A DNA stretch of 64,000 nt. Source: Nematostella vectensis (lineage: Eukaryota > Cnidaria > Anthozoa > Actiniaria > Edwardsiidae). The DNA is taken from assembly GCF_932526225.1 (NCBI RefSeq), contig NC_064041.1, forward strand, positions 1,314,699 through 1,378,698, in the 5' to 3' direction. Position 1 is the first letter of the stretch. The number at the start of each line of letters is the position of its first letter. The notes beneath the pieces were generated by a model. The model was not told where the DNA came from and did no database searches. It saw nothing but the letters and a program-made list of their open reading frames with translations. Positions 1 through 22,473 of the stretch are shown one piece after another. The position numbers and the translations under genes are program-made.

Positions 1-473
1 ATTGACCTAAACGGTGTGCCATTAAGTTGCATTCTCTATGCCGACGACTTAGTTATCCTATCAAAATCAGCAAAGGGCCTGCAAGAATATCTGAACAGCC
101 TCGAAGAATATTGCAAAGCATCCGAACTATCCATCAATCTAGATAAAACAAAAGTAATGATTTTTAATAACACCGGGAAAACTATGAATAATTACAGAAT
201 CTTTTACGGAACTTATAAAATAGAAAATGTCAAAAGTTATAAGTACCTTGGACTCCATTTTTGCCCTTATGGAAATTTTAATTTGGCTAAGGAGGAGCAC
301 AAAAAAGTAGCATTAAAAGCGATGTTCAAGTTAAGAAAAGAAATGGGAGAGCACTTCAGACAAGATATCAAACTAACTCTCCGCCTTTTTGACACCTTGA
401 TACAACCAATCCTACTTTATGGAAGCGAAATATGGGGAGCGGACTACAAGGGAAAGTTAGAAAAAGATCCAAT
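1..473 (+). pseudogene. LINE reverse transcriptase fragment (3' part of RT domain)
   Basis: The frame is open from base 1, so the element starts outside the window. It shows the RT catalytic box as LYADDLVILS (about bases 46-60 encode YADD), followed by GLQEYLNSLEEYC, the KTKVMIF segment, the YKYLG box near 237-255, and a thumb-like LIQPILLYGSEIWG stretch. These are hallmarks of non-LTR retrotransposon polymerases. I cannot fix the clade. Homology stops abruptly after KDPI at about base 473, where other LINE proteins continue into a Cys/His-rich tail, and a 37-bp minisatellite begins in the same frame. The fragment is therefore 3'-truncated and not a functional gene. The open frame beyond 473 is produced by the repeat. 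Confidence 0.85.
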
Positions 474-474
474 A

Positions 475-1602
475 GTGGTGCCCACACCACTAACACTATC
501 CCTCTCTTATACCTCTACCCACACCACTAACACTATCCCTCTCTTATACCTCTACCCACACCACAAACACTATCCTTCTCTTATACCTCTACCCACACCA
601 CTAACACTATCCCTCTCTTATACCTCTACCCACACCCCAAACACTATCCCCCTCTTATACCTCTACCCACACCACAAACACTATCCTCCTCTTATACCTC
701 TGCCCACACCACAAACACTACCCTCCTCTTATACCTCTGCCCACACCACAAACACTATCCTCCTCTTATACCTCTGCCCACACCACAAACACTATCCTCC
801 TCTTATACCTCTACCCACACCACAAAGACTATCCCCCTCTTATTCCTCTACCCACACCACAAACACTATCCCCCTCTTATACCTCTACCCACACCACAAA
901 CACTATCCTTCTCTTATACCTCTACCCACACCACTAACACTATCCTCCTCTTATACCTCTACCCACACCACAAACACTATCCTTCTCTTATACCTCTACC
1001 CACACCACAAACACTATCCCTCTCTTATACCTCTACCCACACCACAAACACTATCCCTCTCTTATACCTCTACCCACACCACAAACACTATCCCTCTCTT
1101 ATACCTCTACCCACACCACAAACACTATCCCTCTCCTATACCTCTACCCACACCACAAACACTATCCTCCTCTTATACCTCTATCCACACCACAAACACT
1201 ACCCTCCTCTTATACCTCTGCCCACAGCACAAACACTATCCTCCTCTTATACCTCTACCCACACAACAAACACTATCCTCCTCTTATACCTCTACCCACA
1301 CCACAAACACTATCCCCCCCTTATACCTCTACCCACACCACAAACACTATCCTTCTCTTATACGTCTACCCACACCACTAACACTATCCCTCTCTTATAC
1401 CTCTACCCACACCACAAACCCTATCCTCCTCTTATACCTCTACCCACACCACAAACACTATCCCCCTCTTATACCTCTACCAACACCACAAACACTATCC
1501 TCCTCTCATACCTCTACCCACACCACAAACACTATCCCTCTCTTATACCTCTACCCACACCACAAACACTATCCTCCTCTTATACCTCCCACCTCACCCT
1601 AG
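475..1602. repeat. 37-bp minisatellite (cacaccacaaacactatcc family), about 30 copies
   Basis: Units of 37 bp read cacaccacaaacactatcc + (c/t)(c/t)ctcttatacctctaccc, with variants at 'cactaacac', 'tctgccc' and 'tcctcct'. Since 37 is not a multiple of three, three units give a 37-residue protein period. No unit frame contains a stop, so the LINE frame reads on for 370 codons. That long ORF is a compositional effect. The array ends at the non-repetitive sequence from about 1597. Confidence 0.95.
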
Positions 1603-2381
1603 GTGCCCTGGCACGATTACCCGCTTTAAACAGCCTTTTTACGGGCCTGGAATTGATTGATAATGGTATCGAAAACAGAAAAAAACCCTCAGTTATTCAG
1701 ATAGAAATTATCTTTAATATTCATTGCATACTTAGGTAATATTCAATGCATGCTTTAAGCAATATTCAATGCATGCTTATGTAATATTCAATGCAGTAGA
1801 GTGATTTATCAGTTTTGAACTCCAATCCCCGTGACCAAGTTTTTACCCTATTGTTGAAATAGCTATCGAATAATCAATGCTGCTTTGTGTAATCTAAATA
1901 AGTTGGGGTGATCTGTATTATCCAACAAGAACAACAACAAAAAACAGAGGAACCTTAGCTCGAAGTGTGGAATTAGATCCCACTTAAAACCTTTACCTTT
2001 GACAATATTTCAATGTGTCTGCTTCTCTAGTCACGGAAAATGCACCGCAAACAAATGGCAAATGCTCCCGTATCGGTGTTCATAACCAAATATCGCCCCT
2101 TTCTGAACGCCAACACTAGGGCGTGAAATATGGAATTAGCACCCATTCAAAAAGTGCTTCTCTGTCGTTCTTAGTGAGCTGCTCAGGAACTTTTTGCAAA
2201 GAAAAAAGCTGTCGGCCCCCATTTTCCAAATGTTAAAAACGATATATTTTGTTCACCTGCAGAATTTGGGAAACTACTTTGGTGTTTTCAATATCTGGTA
2301 AATGTAGTATAACCCTAAATGACCATTTGCCTTTCAGTTTTTAATAAAATCAATATTAAATGTGTGGCTGAGCAGGGCTCT
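1603..2381. other. Non-coding stretch, no gene seen
   Basis: AT-rich sequence downstream of the minus-strand PAN/EGF/F5/8C gene (beyond its stop codon). It contains three short copies of atattcaatgcatgctt between about 1735 and 1795. I see no convincing exon, RNA gene or transposon terminus. Confidence 0.5.
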
Positions 2382-15118
<12,737 letters not shown>

Positions 15119-15529
15119 CTTAGTCTGCTTGTAATGACGTCACACACATGAGCCAAATAGCGGACACGCAAAGTATATCAGTAAGCATCTGCCGATCATA
15201 GATTATTATAGTTTAATATTAAATTAGATTATCTTCTCTGATGCCATGCAAGTGTAGCCTAGCAAAGAAGGATGCAAAAGGTTCAAATCAAATTATTTTA
15301 ATTTTGCATAGCAACGCAACCAGCGACCACAGAGGCACTTTGATTGGTTCTGTCAAATCAACAGCTAAAAATTACAGATATTTTATGTTTTAATTGTCAT
15401 CAAACAAAGCTAAAATAAATCATATTTAACAACCCTTGAGTCCTTGTAATTCCTTCATATCATTTGTTGGATTCCTGTTGCCTATCATAATTCCATAATT
15501 TACTTTTAAGAACGATATTCCCGAAGTTA
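15119..15529. other. No feature seen upstream of the PAN exon
   Basis: Unique AT-rich sequence. The signal-peptide exon of the minus-strand gene might be expected here or further upstream, but I could not identify one. A short palindrome CTCGCGATTATCGCGAG at about 15093-15109 overlaps the uncertain acceptor of the PAN exon. Confidence 0.4.
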
Positions 15530-15655
15530 AACATAATGTCACAAGTTAAACATGATGTCACAAGTTAAACATGATGTCACAAGTTAAACATAATGTCACA
15601 AGTTAAACATGATGTCACAAGTTAAACATGATGTCACAAGTTAAACAGGATGTCA
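15530..15655. repeat. 19-bp minisatellite (acaagttaaacatgatgtc), about 6-7 copies
   Basis: Direct tandem copies of acaagttaaacatgatgtc / acaagttaaacataatgtc, visible base by base, with no coding capacity. Confidence 0.93.
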
Positions 15656-15686
15656 AGATGATGATAAGCTGCATTGTAAAACATTT

Positions 15687-16085
15687 GATTGGTGATATTT
15701 GATTGGTGATATTTGATTGGTGATATTTGATTGGTGATATTTGATTGGTGATATTTGATTGGTGATATTTGATTGGTGATATTTGATTGGTGATAATGAT
15801 TGGTGATACTTGATTGGTGATAATGATTGGTGATACTTGATTGGTGATATTTGATTGGTGATATTTGATTGGTGATATTTGATTGGTGATATTTGATTGG
15901 TGATATTTGATTGGTGATATTTGATTGGTGATATTTGATTGGTGATATTTGATTGGTGATATTTGATTGGTGATACTTGATTGGTGATACTTGATTGGTG
16001 ATATTTGATTGGTGATATTTAATTGGTGATATTTGATTGGTGGTATTAGATTGGTGATATTTGATTGGTGATATTTGATTGGTGA
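15687..16085. repeat. 14-bp minisatellite (tttgattggtgata), about 28 copies
   Basis: Nearly perfect array of 14-bp units, each carrying GATTGGT (a CCAAT box in reverse). A few units are 12 bp (tgattggtgata) or have 'acttga'. The minus-strand NITNQISPIKYHQS ORFs (about 160-184 residues) are translations of the array and are not genes. Confidence 0.97.
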
Positions 16086-16806
16086 TATTAGCATTTTGGC
16101 CCCAAGACCCAGAATTTGTTATAACAAATAACGATAAAAGGTTTAGCGGGACTCCGCGCTTCGTAAAACTTCTTTGAGGCTCTAACAATAATAAGGCATT
16201 ATTAGTTGTAAGTATTTGGAAGGTTCAATGAGAAAAAGAGTGTATAAAAGATAAAAAGTAAAGACCCAGAAACAAAATTTATTTCATACATTCTTTTCTA
16301 TTTATCCTACGTTTTCAAACCCATTTTTTCACTTTTAAGTAATTTTGACTTTATTTCTAGTATGGCGAGATTCAAATCGTTCTTAATCTTACATCCTCAT
16401 CATTGGTAAGAAAGTTTAGTGTGTATAGACTATCATCCAAAAAAGCCGTCTCTTCCATTTGTTAGAAACTGCCAAATCCCCTTATTCTGCGATCGTCTAA
16501 TTTCTCAACGCAACAAACACATTTGCTTTATAATTATAGAGATAAAAAATACAGAGAGCTTGACTTACCTTTAGTCAGAATGCGACCTAGGGAACTTCAC
16601 TCCTTAGTGAGCTCTGTTTTCTTATATCCTGTACATAATGGATTGTTGCCTACTTTTATGGGTTATTTTTTTCAATTCTATAAAATTTTAATGTGTCTTA
16701 TTGAGGGTTCCAATTGTTTGCCATGTCTATCACTCTAAATCACAGCACATAAAACGTGATATCAGGCATAACTGATTACCAATCTTCGAGAACAAAATAT
16801 AAGTTT
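16086..16806. other. No gene seen; left flank of the LTR element
   Basis: AT-rich unique sequence. A 71-codon plus-strand frame at 16523-16738 shows no recognisable domain and no splice context. The stretch ends with AGTTT (16802-16806), the target-site duplication of the retrotransposon. Confidence 0.45.
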
Positions 16807-16959
16807 TGTAATATATTCGGATGGGCTCCCTGTGTTGTACACCATATTTGGAATGCCTCGTGGGCATGTCGGGGGTTGTTCAGAAATAAATGGAGTTCAG
16901 TTGTTGTGTTCAACGAGCTGTCTATTTCTTCGTGATGTTTTAGTCCCGAAAACATTACA
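16807..16959 (+). repeat. 5' LTR
   Basis: 153 bp, TG...CA ended, preceded by target duplication AGTTT. It contains ttcagaaataaatgg, whose 'aataaa' could act as polyadenylation signal. It matches the 3' LTR throughout when read side by side. Confidence 0.95.
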
Positions 16960-16961
16960 TC

Positions 16962-16979
16962 TGGCGACGAGAACCGGAT
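16962..16979 (+). promoter_or_regulatory. Putative tRNA primer-binding site
   Basis: TGGCGACGAGAACCGGAT begins two bases after the 5' LTR end. TGG at this position matches the CCA end of a tRNA. The tRNA species was not determined. Confidence 0.7.
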
Positions 16980-16991
16980 CTGTGGAACACC

Positions 16992-19900
16992 ATGAGTGTC
17001 ATCGGTCAACTAAGAGAGTTCGACCGGCAAAAAGAGTCGTTTGAAGCTTACATTGAGCGGCTTGAAAACTTCATGAAGGCGAATGGCGTGCGAAAGGAGA
17101 ACGAGGTAGCTGTCTTGCTCACTGCAATAGGTCCTGAAACGTACGGACTGTTGAGGAATCTTTTGACTCCGGAAAAACCTGACACCAAGACATATAAAGA
17201 TCTTGTGGATATTTTGAGTGGCCATTTGCATCCGAAACCCTTGGTTATTGCCGAGCGATTCAATTTTCATAACCGGTTTCGTCACGACTCCGAAACAGTT
17301 GCGGACTTTGGCGCCCAACTAAAGAAGCTTTCAACTCACTGTGAGTTCGGAACTTTCCAAGATGAAGCTTTGAGAGACCGTTTTGTATGTGGTCTACGCC
17401 AGGAAGCGATTCAACGGAAACTTTTAACCGAGAAAACCTTGACGTTTGCGAAGGCTTTGGAGATCGCTCAGTCGATGGAAATGGCGGAATCGAAGTCGTC
17501 GGAATTGAAGGGCTCTGGATCGTCCGGATCGGGCTGCGTTGAAGAAGTTCATCAGCTTGGAAAAAAGCCACAGAAACACAAGAAATTCACACAGAACAAG
17601 GGAGGAAAGCCCAAAACAGCATGTCATCGTTGTGGCAGTGCTGAACATGATGGCAAATCCTGTAAATACAAGAAGTATAAGTGTGATAATTGTGGCAAAG
17701 TGGGTCACCTAAAGAGAGTCTGTCAGTCCAAGGAGTGCAAGGAAACCAAGTATGTTGAAGTTTCAGTGGACAATGACCAAGAAGATGAGTCATTGGGGTT
17801 CTTTTCAACTCGTGAACCCAGCAGCAAAGCAGTGACAGTAACTATCACTGTTAACGGAAAGGAAATTCCAATGGAAGTTGATACGGGAGCTGCACGCACA
17901 GTCATCCCTGAAAAGTTGTTCAAAGAGAATTTTGGACATTTGAAACTCAAGAATGCAAGTACCTCATTAAAGACTTATTCTGGATCAGTGTTACCTTTAA
18001 TTGGTGAAACCGAAGTTCTAGTTGAGTACGAGGGTCAAAGTGCCAAGTTGCCTCTGATTGTGGCAAAAGTTGAGAGCAAACCAGCTATTCTGGGTCGTAA
18101 TTGGCTCAGTGTTGTTAAGCTGAACTGGGAGCACCTTTTTAGTGTTTCTTCTTCTGATTTAGTTCATGAACTGACTGCACGGTTCAAGGGTGTTTTCGGT
18201 ACGGGCCTGGGCAAAATCAAGGAGTTTCAAGCAAGAATCAATGTGCAACCTGAGGCCACGCCTAGGTTTCATAAGGCTCGCCCCGTGCCGTATGCCCTAA
18301 AGCCAGCAGTTGAAGCAGAGTTGGATCGCATGGAAAAGGAGGGGATCGTGACAAAAGTGTCCCATAGTGAGTGGGCTGCCCCGTTAGTGGTCGTCCCTAA
18401 GGCAGATGGTGGTGTTCGTTTGTGTGGAGACTACAAAGTTACGGTGAATCCAGTTTTGGACGTCGACCAATACCCTCTGCCTAACCCTCAAGATTTGCTC
18501 AGTGCTCTGGCAGGTGGTACCAAGTTTTCTAAACTTGACCTCAAGCATGCATATCAGCAACTGCCTCTTGGTGAGGAGTCCAAGAAGTTCCTCACTGTCA
18601 ACACCTGTAAAGGGCTCTATCAGTATAATCGGTTGCCTTTTGGTGTCGCAAGCGCACCTGCTGTATTTCAATCTACTATTGACACCATTCTCAAGGGCAT
18701 TGATGGTGTTGTTTGCTATATCGACGATATTTTGATCACTGGAAGGAATGACCAGGAACACAAAGCAAGATTAGAGGCGGTGCTGGAAAGACTTGAGAAA
18801 TACGGAATTTCTCTCAAGTTGTCGAAATGCAGTTTCCTGGAGGACAGGGTCGGTTTTCTCGGTCATGTCATTGATGCCGAGGGTGTCCACCCTTCACCAG
18901 AGAAAGTTCGGGCTGTTGTGGATGCTCCTGCGCCAACTAATGTTACCGAGTTGAGATCTTTTCTGGGTATGTTACAGTACTACGGAAAATTTCTCCCGAA
19001 CTTGTCAACATTGCTGCACCCGTTAAACAACCTCCTGCGGGACGGGGTTGAGTGGTCATGGCTGCCAGAATGCGAGCAAGCCTTCACCTCTGCAAAAGAG
19101 CTCCTGCAATCAGCGAAAGTCCTAACTCATTATGACGTCAATCTTCCAATTAAATTGGCTTGTGATGCATCACCCTATGGCATTGGAGCCGTTATTTCAC
19201 ACGTTATGCCAGGAGGCGAGGAGCGCCCCATTGCTTTTGCCTCAAGAACCCTCACTGGTAGTGAAAAGAATTATGCTCAGCTAGAGAAGGAAGCCCTGTC
19301 CATTATTTACGGAGTTAAAAAGTTCCACCAGTTTTTATATGGGCGACGATTTATTCTGGAGACCGACCATAAACCACTCCTAACAATCTTAGGGCCAAAG
19401 TCGGCAATTCCCACACTAGCTGCGGCTCGTCTTCAGAGGTGGGCTTTAATTTTAGCATCCCACCAGTATGATGTCGTTTACCGTAAAGGTGTCGATCACA
19501 GCAATGCGGATGGGCTGTCCAGACTTCCTGTTGATAAGCCTAGAGTTTCAGAGGAAACTGAAATTTATCATTTCAGTTATGTGGATGACCTACCTGTAAC
19601 GGCAAGGGACATTGCTATGGAAACAAGAAAGGATTCTGTGTTAAGCAAGGTACTTCATTATGTGAAAAGTGGCTGGCCACAGCAGACACAGGAGGAGGAA
19701 TTACGTCCTTATTTCAATCGTCGATTGGAACTGTCTGTGGAACAAGACTGTGTTCTCTGGGGTCTGCGGGTCATTATCCCAGAGGCATTTCAGGAGAAAA
19801 TCCTGCATGATCTTCACGCAGATCACCCAGGTATGTGTCGCATGAAGTCTCTCGCACGCAGCTACCTGTGGTGGCCAAAGCTCGATCAGGCTATCGAGAA

Positions 19901-20954
19901 CATGGTGCATCATTGTGAGGCCTGCCAGTCTGTTCGTAAGCAGCCTGCCACAGCACCTTTGATTCCATGGAAATGGCCTGTTAGAGTTTGGCAACGAGTG
20001 CACATGGATTATGCTGTTAAAGACGGAGTGAACTTTTTTGTTGTTGTCGATGCACACTCAAAGTGGCCTGAGATTATTGCTACATCTTCCACTACGGCAC
20101 CCAAGACCATTGAAATGCTGGCTGGTCTATTTGCATCACATGGATTACCAGAGGAGATGGTCTCCGATAACGGTCCACCGTTCATTTCTAGTGAGCTGGA
20201 CATGTTTATGAAAAGTAATGGAATACGGCATACACGGGTCCCTCGCTATCATCCCGCTTCTAACGGGGAGGCGGAGAGATATGTTCAAACTCTCAAGCAG
20301 GCGTTACTTACCAGCAAGTTTGATCAGGGGAAACCGCTACAGCAACGGCTGTCAAGTTTTCTGTTTTCGTACAGGAACACGCCCCATACGGTTACTGGGC
20401 AGACACCTGCTGAGTTGTTCTTGAAGCGTAAGCCTCGCACACGTTTGGCATTGCTTCAGCCCAATCTGGCCCAGCATGTTGAGGAGCGTCAGATGAAGGA
20501 AAAGCAACAGCATGATGGTGGCCGAACAAAAACTCGTGAGTTTCTTCCAGGAGACATTGTTTTAGTTCGTAACTTCAGAGGAAAACACAAGTGGGATAAA
20601 GGAACAGTGATCTTGAGAATCGGTCCCCTAGCATACCAGATACGTATTGGAGGACGAATGTGTCATGTACATGTTGATCACCTTCTAGCAGCTGGTGATG
20701 CGGAGCACACATCCCCACCAACTACAGCTACAGCTATGACTGGGAGTGGCTTTGTTTTGCCCTCTACTCCAGTAGTGTCCTCTAAACCCATTCTTCCTGA
20801 GCCTGAGGTTACCCCTCTACCTGAAGTCTCACCTAAATCTTCAGAGACTGTTGTTCCTACATGTACAACTGAGTCACCACCTGACGTGGCATCTACACCT
20901 GTGAGGCGTTACCCAAGGCGTACCCCTAAACCTGTAGTACGTCTGGACTTGTAA
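16992..20954 (+). CDS. Gag-Pol polyprotein of Ty3/gypsy retrotransposon, 1320 aa
   Basis: A single intact frame starting at the first ATG after the primer-binding site (MSVIGQL). Domains in order: a gag region of about 200 residues; two CCHC-type knuckles at about 211-243 (CHRCG..., CDNCGKVGHLKRVC); aspartic protease with DTGA at about 297 and ILGRNW; reverse transcriptase with LPFGVASAP and catalytic YIDD at about 576; RNase H with CDASPYGIGA at about 725 and a TDHKPL motif; integrase with an HHCC zinc finger at about 945-978 and a catalytic D, D35E set (HMDY near 1005, SDNG near 1059, E of GEAER 36 positions later). A C-terminal Ser/Pro/Thr-rich tail ends RRYPRRTPKP. Gag and Pol are fused without frameshift or stop. 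No catalytic residue is visibly missing, so the copy may be mobilisation-competent. Confidence 0.97.
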   Translation: MSVIGQLREFDRQKESFEAYIERLENFMKANGVRKENEVAVLLTAIGPETYGLLRNLLTPEKPDTKTYKDLVDILSGHLHPKPLVIAERFNFHNRFRHDSETVADFGAQLKKLSTHCEFGTFQDEALRDRFVCGLRQEAIQRKLLTEKTLTFAKALEIAQSMEMAESKSSELKGSGSSGSGCVEEVHQLGKKPQKHKKFTQNKGGKPKTACHRCGSAEHDGKSCKYKKYKCDNCGKVGHLKRVCQSKECKETKYVEVSVDNDQEDESLGFFSTREPSSKAVTVTITVNGKEIPMEVDTGAARTVIPEKLFKENFGHLKLKNASTSLKTYSGSVLPLIGETEVLVEYEGQSAKLPLIVAKVESKPAILGRNWLSVVKLNWEHLFSVSSSDLVHELTARFKGVFGTGLGKIKEFQARINVQPEATPRFHKARPVPYALKPAVEAELDRMEKEGIVTKVSHSEWAAPLVVVPKADGGVRLCGDYKVTVNPVLDVDQYPLPNPQDLLSALAGGTKFSKLDLKHAYQQLPLGEESKKFLTVNTCKGLYQYNRLPFGVASAPAVFQSTIDTILKGIDGVVCYIDDILITGRNDQEHKARLEAVLERLEKYGISLKLSKCSFLEDRVGFLGHVIDAEGVHPSPEKVRAVVDAPAPTNVTELRSFLGMLQYYGKFLPNLSTLLHPLNNLLRDGVEWSWLPECEQAFTSAKELLQSAKVLTHYDVNLPIKLACDASPYGIGAVISHVMPGGEERPIAFASRTLTGSEKNYAQLEKEALSIIYGVKKFHQFLYGRRFILETDHKPLLTILGPKSAIPTLAAARLQRWALILASHQYDVVYRKGVDHSNADGLSRLPVDKPRVSEETEIYHFSYVDDLPVTARDIAMETRKDSVLSKVLHYVKSGWPQQTQEEELRPYFNRRLELSVEQDCVLWGLRVIIPEAFQEKILHDLHADHPGMCRMKSLARSYLWWPKLDQAIENMVHHCEACQSVRKQPATAPLIPWKWPVRVWQRVHMDYAVKDGVNFFVVVDAHSKWPEIIATSSTTAPKTIEMLAGLFASHGLPEEMVSDNGPPFISSELDMFMKSNGIRHTRVPRYHPASNGEAERYVQTLKQALLTSKFDQGKPLQQRLSSFLFSYRNTPHTVTGQTPAELFLKRKPRTRLALLQPNLAQHVEERQMKEKQQHDGGRTKTREFLPGDIVLVRNFRGKHKWDKGTVILRIGPLAYQIRIGGRMCHVHVDHLLAAGDAEHTSPPTTATAMTGSGFVLPSTPVVSSKPILPEPEVTPLPEVSPKSSETVVPTCTTESPPDVASTPVRRYPRRTPKPVVRLDL

Positions 20955-21024
20955 AGAGACTATTAGATGTATTTAGCTCTCTAGTCATTGACATTGTTTA
21001 CATGTTTGTAGCTAGTTCATTCCA

Positions 21025-21036
21025 GGAACGGGGAGA
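21025..21036 (+). promoter_or_regulatory. Polypurine tract of LTR element
   Basis: The purine-rich ggaacggggaga immediately before the 3' LTR is the expected plus-strand priming site. Confidence 0.7.
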
Positions 21037-21189
21037 TGTAATATATTCGGATGGGCTCCCTGTGTTGTACACCATATTTGGAATGCCTCGTGGGCATGTC
21101 GGGGGTTGTTCAGAAATAAATGGAGTTCAGTTGTTGTGTTCAACGAGCTGTCTATTTCTTCGTGATGTTTTAGTCCCGAAAACATTACA
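21037..21189 (+). repeat. 3' LTR
   Basis: 153 bp, matches the 5' LTR, followed by target duplication AGTTT (21190-21194). Confidence 0.95.
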
Positions 21190-21194
21190 AGTTT

Positions 21195-22473
21195 CAACCT
21201 AAAACGTAGTAATTGGTGCTAATCGTGCAATCAAACTTCCGCTAATTTATGGCTGCTTTCTTAACTTTTTTTAATGAATAAGTGATAAAACCTGTTCTCG
21301 AAAATTCTAATTAACATAACATTTTTGTACACACCTGCCGATAATTTTCGTTTTTTATGCCGAATTTTAAAAAAAGGCTTTTAGATTTTAGACATTTTAC
21401 ATCCGATAGCGTGCATGTTAATTTTCAAAATTTAAAACAGCTCCCTTTTTGATTTCTTAGATTTTTGTTTAATAAAATAGAAAGTAGAAATATCTAGATT
21501 CCTATTGTTAATTGTTTGTAACAAGTGCGCAGAATAAAAATAAATCAATAAAATTTAACCAAATTTGCAGTTTTTTAAATTGTAAAAATACAATTGATGC
21601 CCTAATAGAATCTACAGTTTTGGTTTCATTAATTATAAAGGTGTGACGAGTTCTAACACTCAAAAGAATGATTTAGACAGCACGATTTATAGTCGTATAC
21701 ACCTATCTAAAATATCAATCAATTAATCTTTTATTGAATATTTTAAATGTATATACAATAAGGGAAAAGCCAAAGGCTTATTAGGCTTGGTCAGCAAAGT
21801 ATGTTGTCAGTGCAAATGGCAAATGCCATTATTTATCAAATGAAGCTCTATTAAAAAAAAATACCATGGAACTCTTCGATTATATTACTTTATCATCTTT
21901 ATTTTTACAAATAATTATACCCATACGCAGTGATTGGTCAATACATAAGCAGTGATTGGTCAATACATAAGCAGTGATTGGTCAATACATAAGCAATGAT
22001 TGGTCAACACATAAGCAGTGATTGGTCAACACATAAGCAGTGATTGGTCAACACATAAGCAGTGATTGGTCAACACATAAGCAGTGATTGGTCAATACCC
22101 TCCAGCGCAGAGCTTTCTGTGTCCCCCCCCCCCTTGGCTAGGAGTCTGCATTGACTCAAAATTAGAGTCTGTTAATCAAAACATTGCCCATATTACACGA
22201 ATAATGTGCATACGACATTTATCATAATTTAACTTCTTCTTTGCCCTGTTTTGCTTAGTTTGAAAAATATTCCCTATACTAAGATGACTTTTCGCTGACC
22301 CTTACTTACAGCCAAGCATGGTCTTCAGGCTGGTGTGCATATGATTGATTGAGATTGTACGGTCCATTTAGTTGGAAACCATACTAAAATGACTTCTTCC
22401 TTCTACATGATCTCTATTTACAGACAGTCTAGTTTAGTTGCATTATGTTGATTCTAAGACATGTTTTTTGTCA
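21195..22473. other. Intergenic, no gene seen
   Basis: AT-rich sequence between the LTR element and the 3' end of DPM2. It holds the 22-bp minisatellite listed separately and a poly-C run near 22122. No exon or RNA gene was recognised. The DPM2 3' UTR should lie just below 22474. Confidence 0.5.
21929..22098. repeat. 22-bp minisatellite (gcagtgattggtcaatacataa), 8 copies
   Basis: Eight nearly identical copies, diverging only in 'aatacat' versus 'aacacat'. Each has TGATTGGTCA, an inverted CCAAT box. It shares the TGATTGGT core with the unrelated-length array at 15687-16085. Confidence 0.95.

Larger units (their letters stand above)
16807..21189 (+). mobile_element. Complete Ty3/gypsy-type LTR retrotransposon, 4383 bp
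   Basis: The two 153-bp LTRs (16807-16959 and 21037-21189) begin TGTAATATATTCGG and end CGAAAACATTACA. I see no difference between them. The element is flanked by the 5-bp duplication AGTTT at 16802-16806 and 21190-21194. A primer-binding-like TGGCGACGAGAACCGGAT starts 2 nt after the 5' LTR, and a purine-rich ggaacggggaga abuts the 3' LTR. One uninterrupted gag-pol frame fills the interior. There is no envelope-like frame. Matching LTRs plus an intact frame indicate a very recent insertion. The pol order RT-RNase H-integrase is that of Ty3/gypsy (Metaviridae). Confidence 0.97.

Noticed and set aside
15615-16188. Minus-strand NITNQISPIKYHQS ORFs of 159 and 184 codons
   Set aside because: Translations of the 14-bp minisatellite in two frames.
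16523-17044. Short plus-strand frames upstream of and overlapping the gag start
   Set aside because: They lie in the flank or LTR leader and lack any domain. The gag-pol ATG at 16992 follows the primer-binding site directly.
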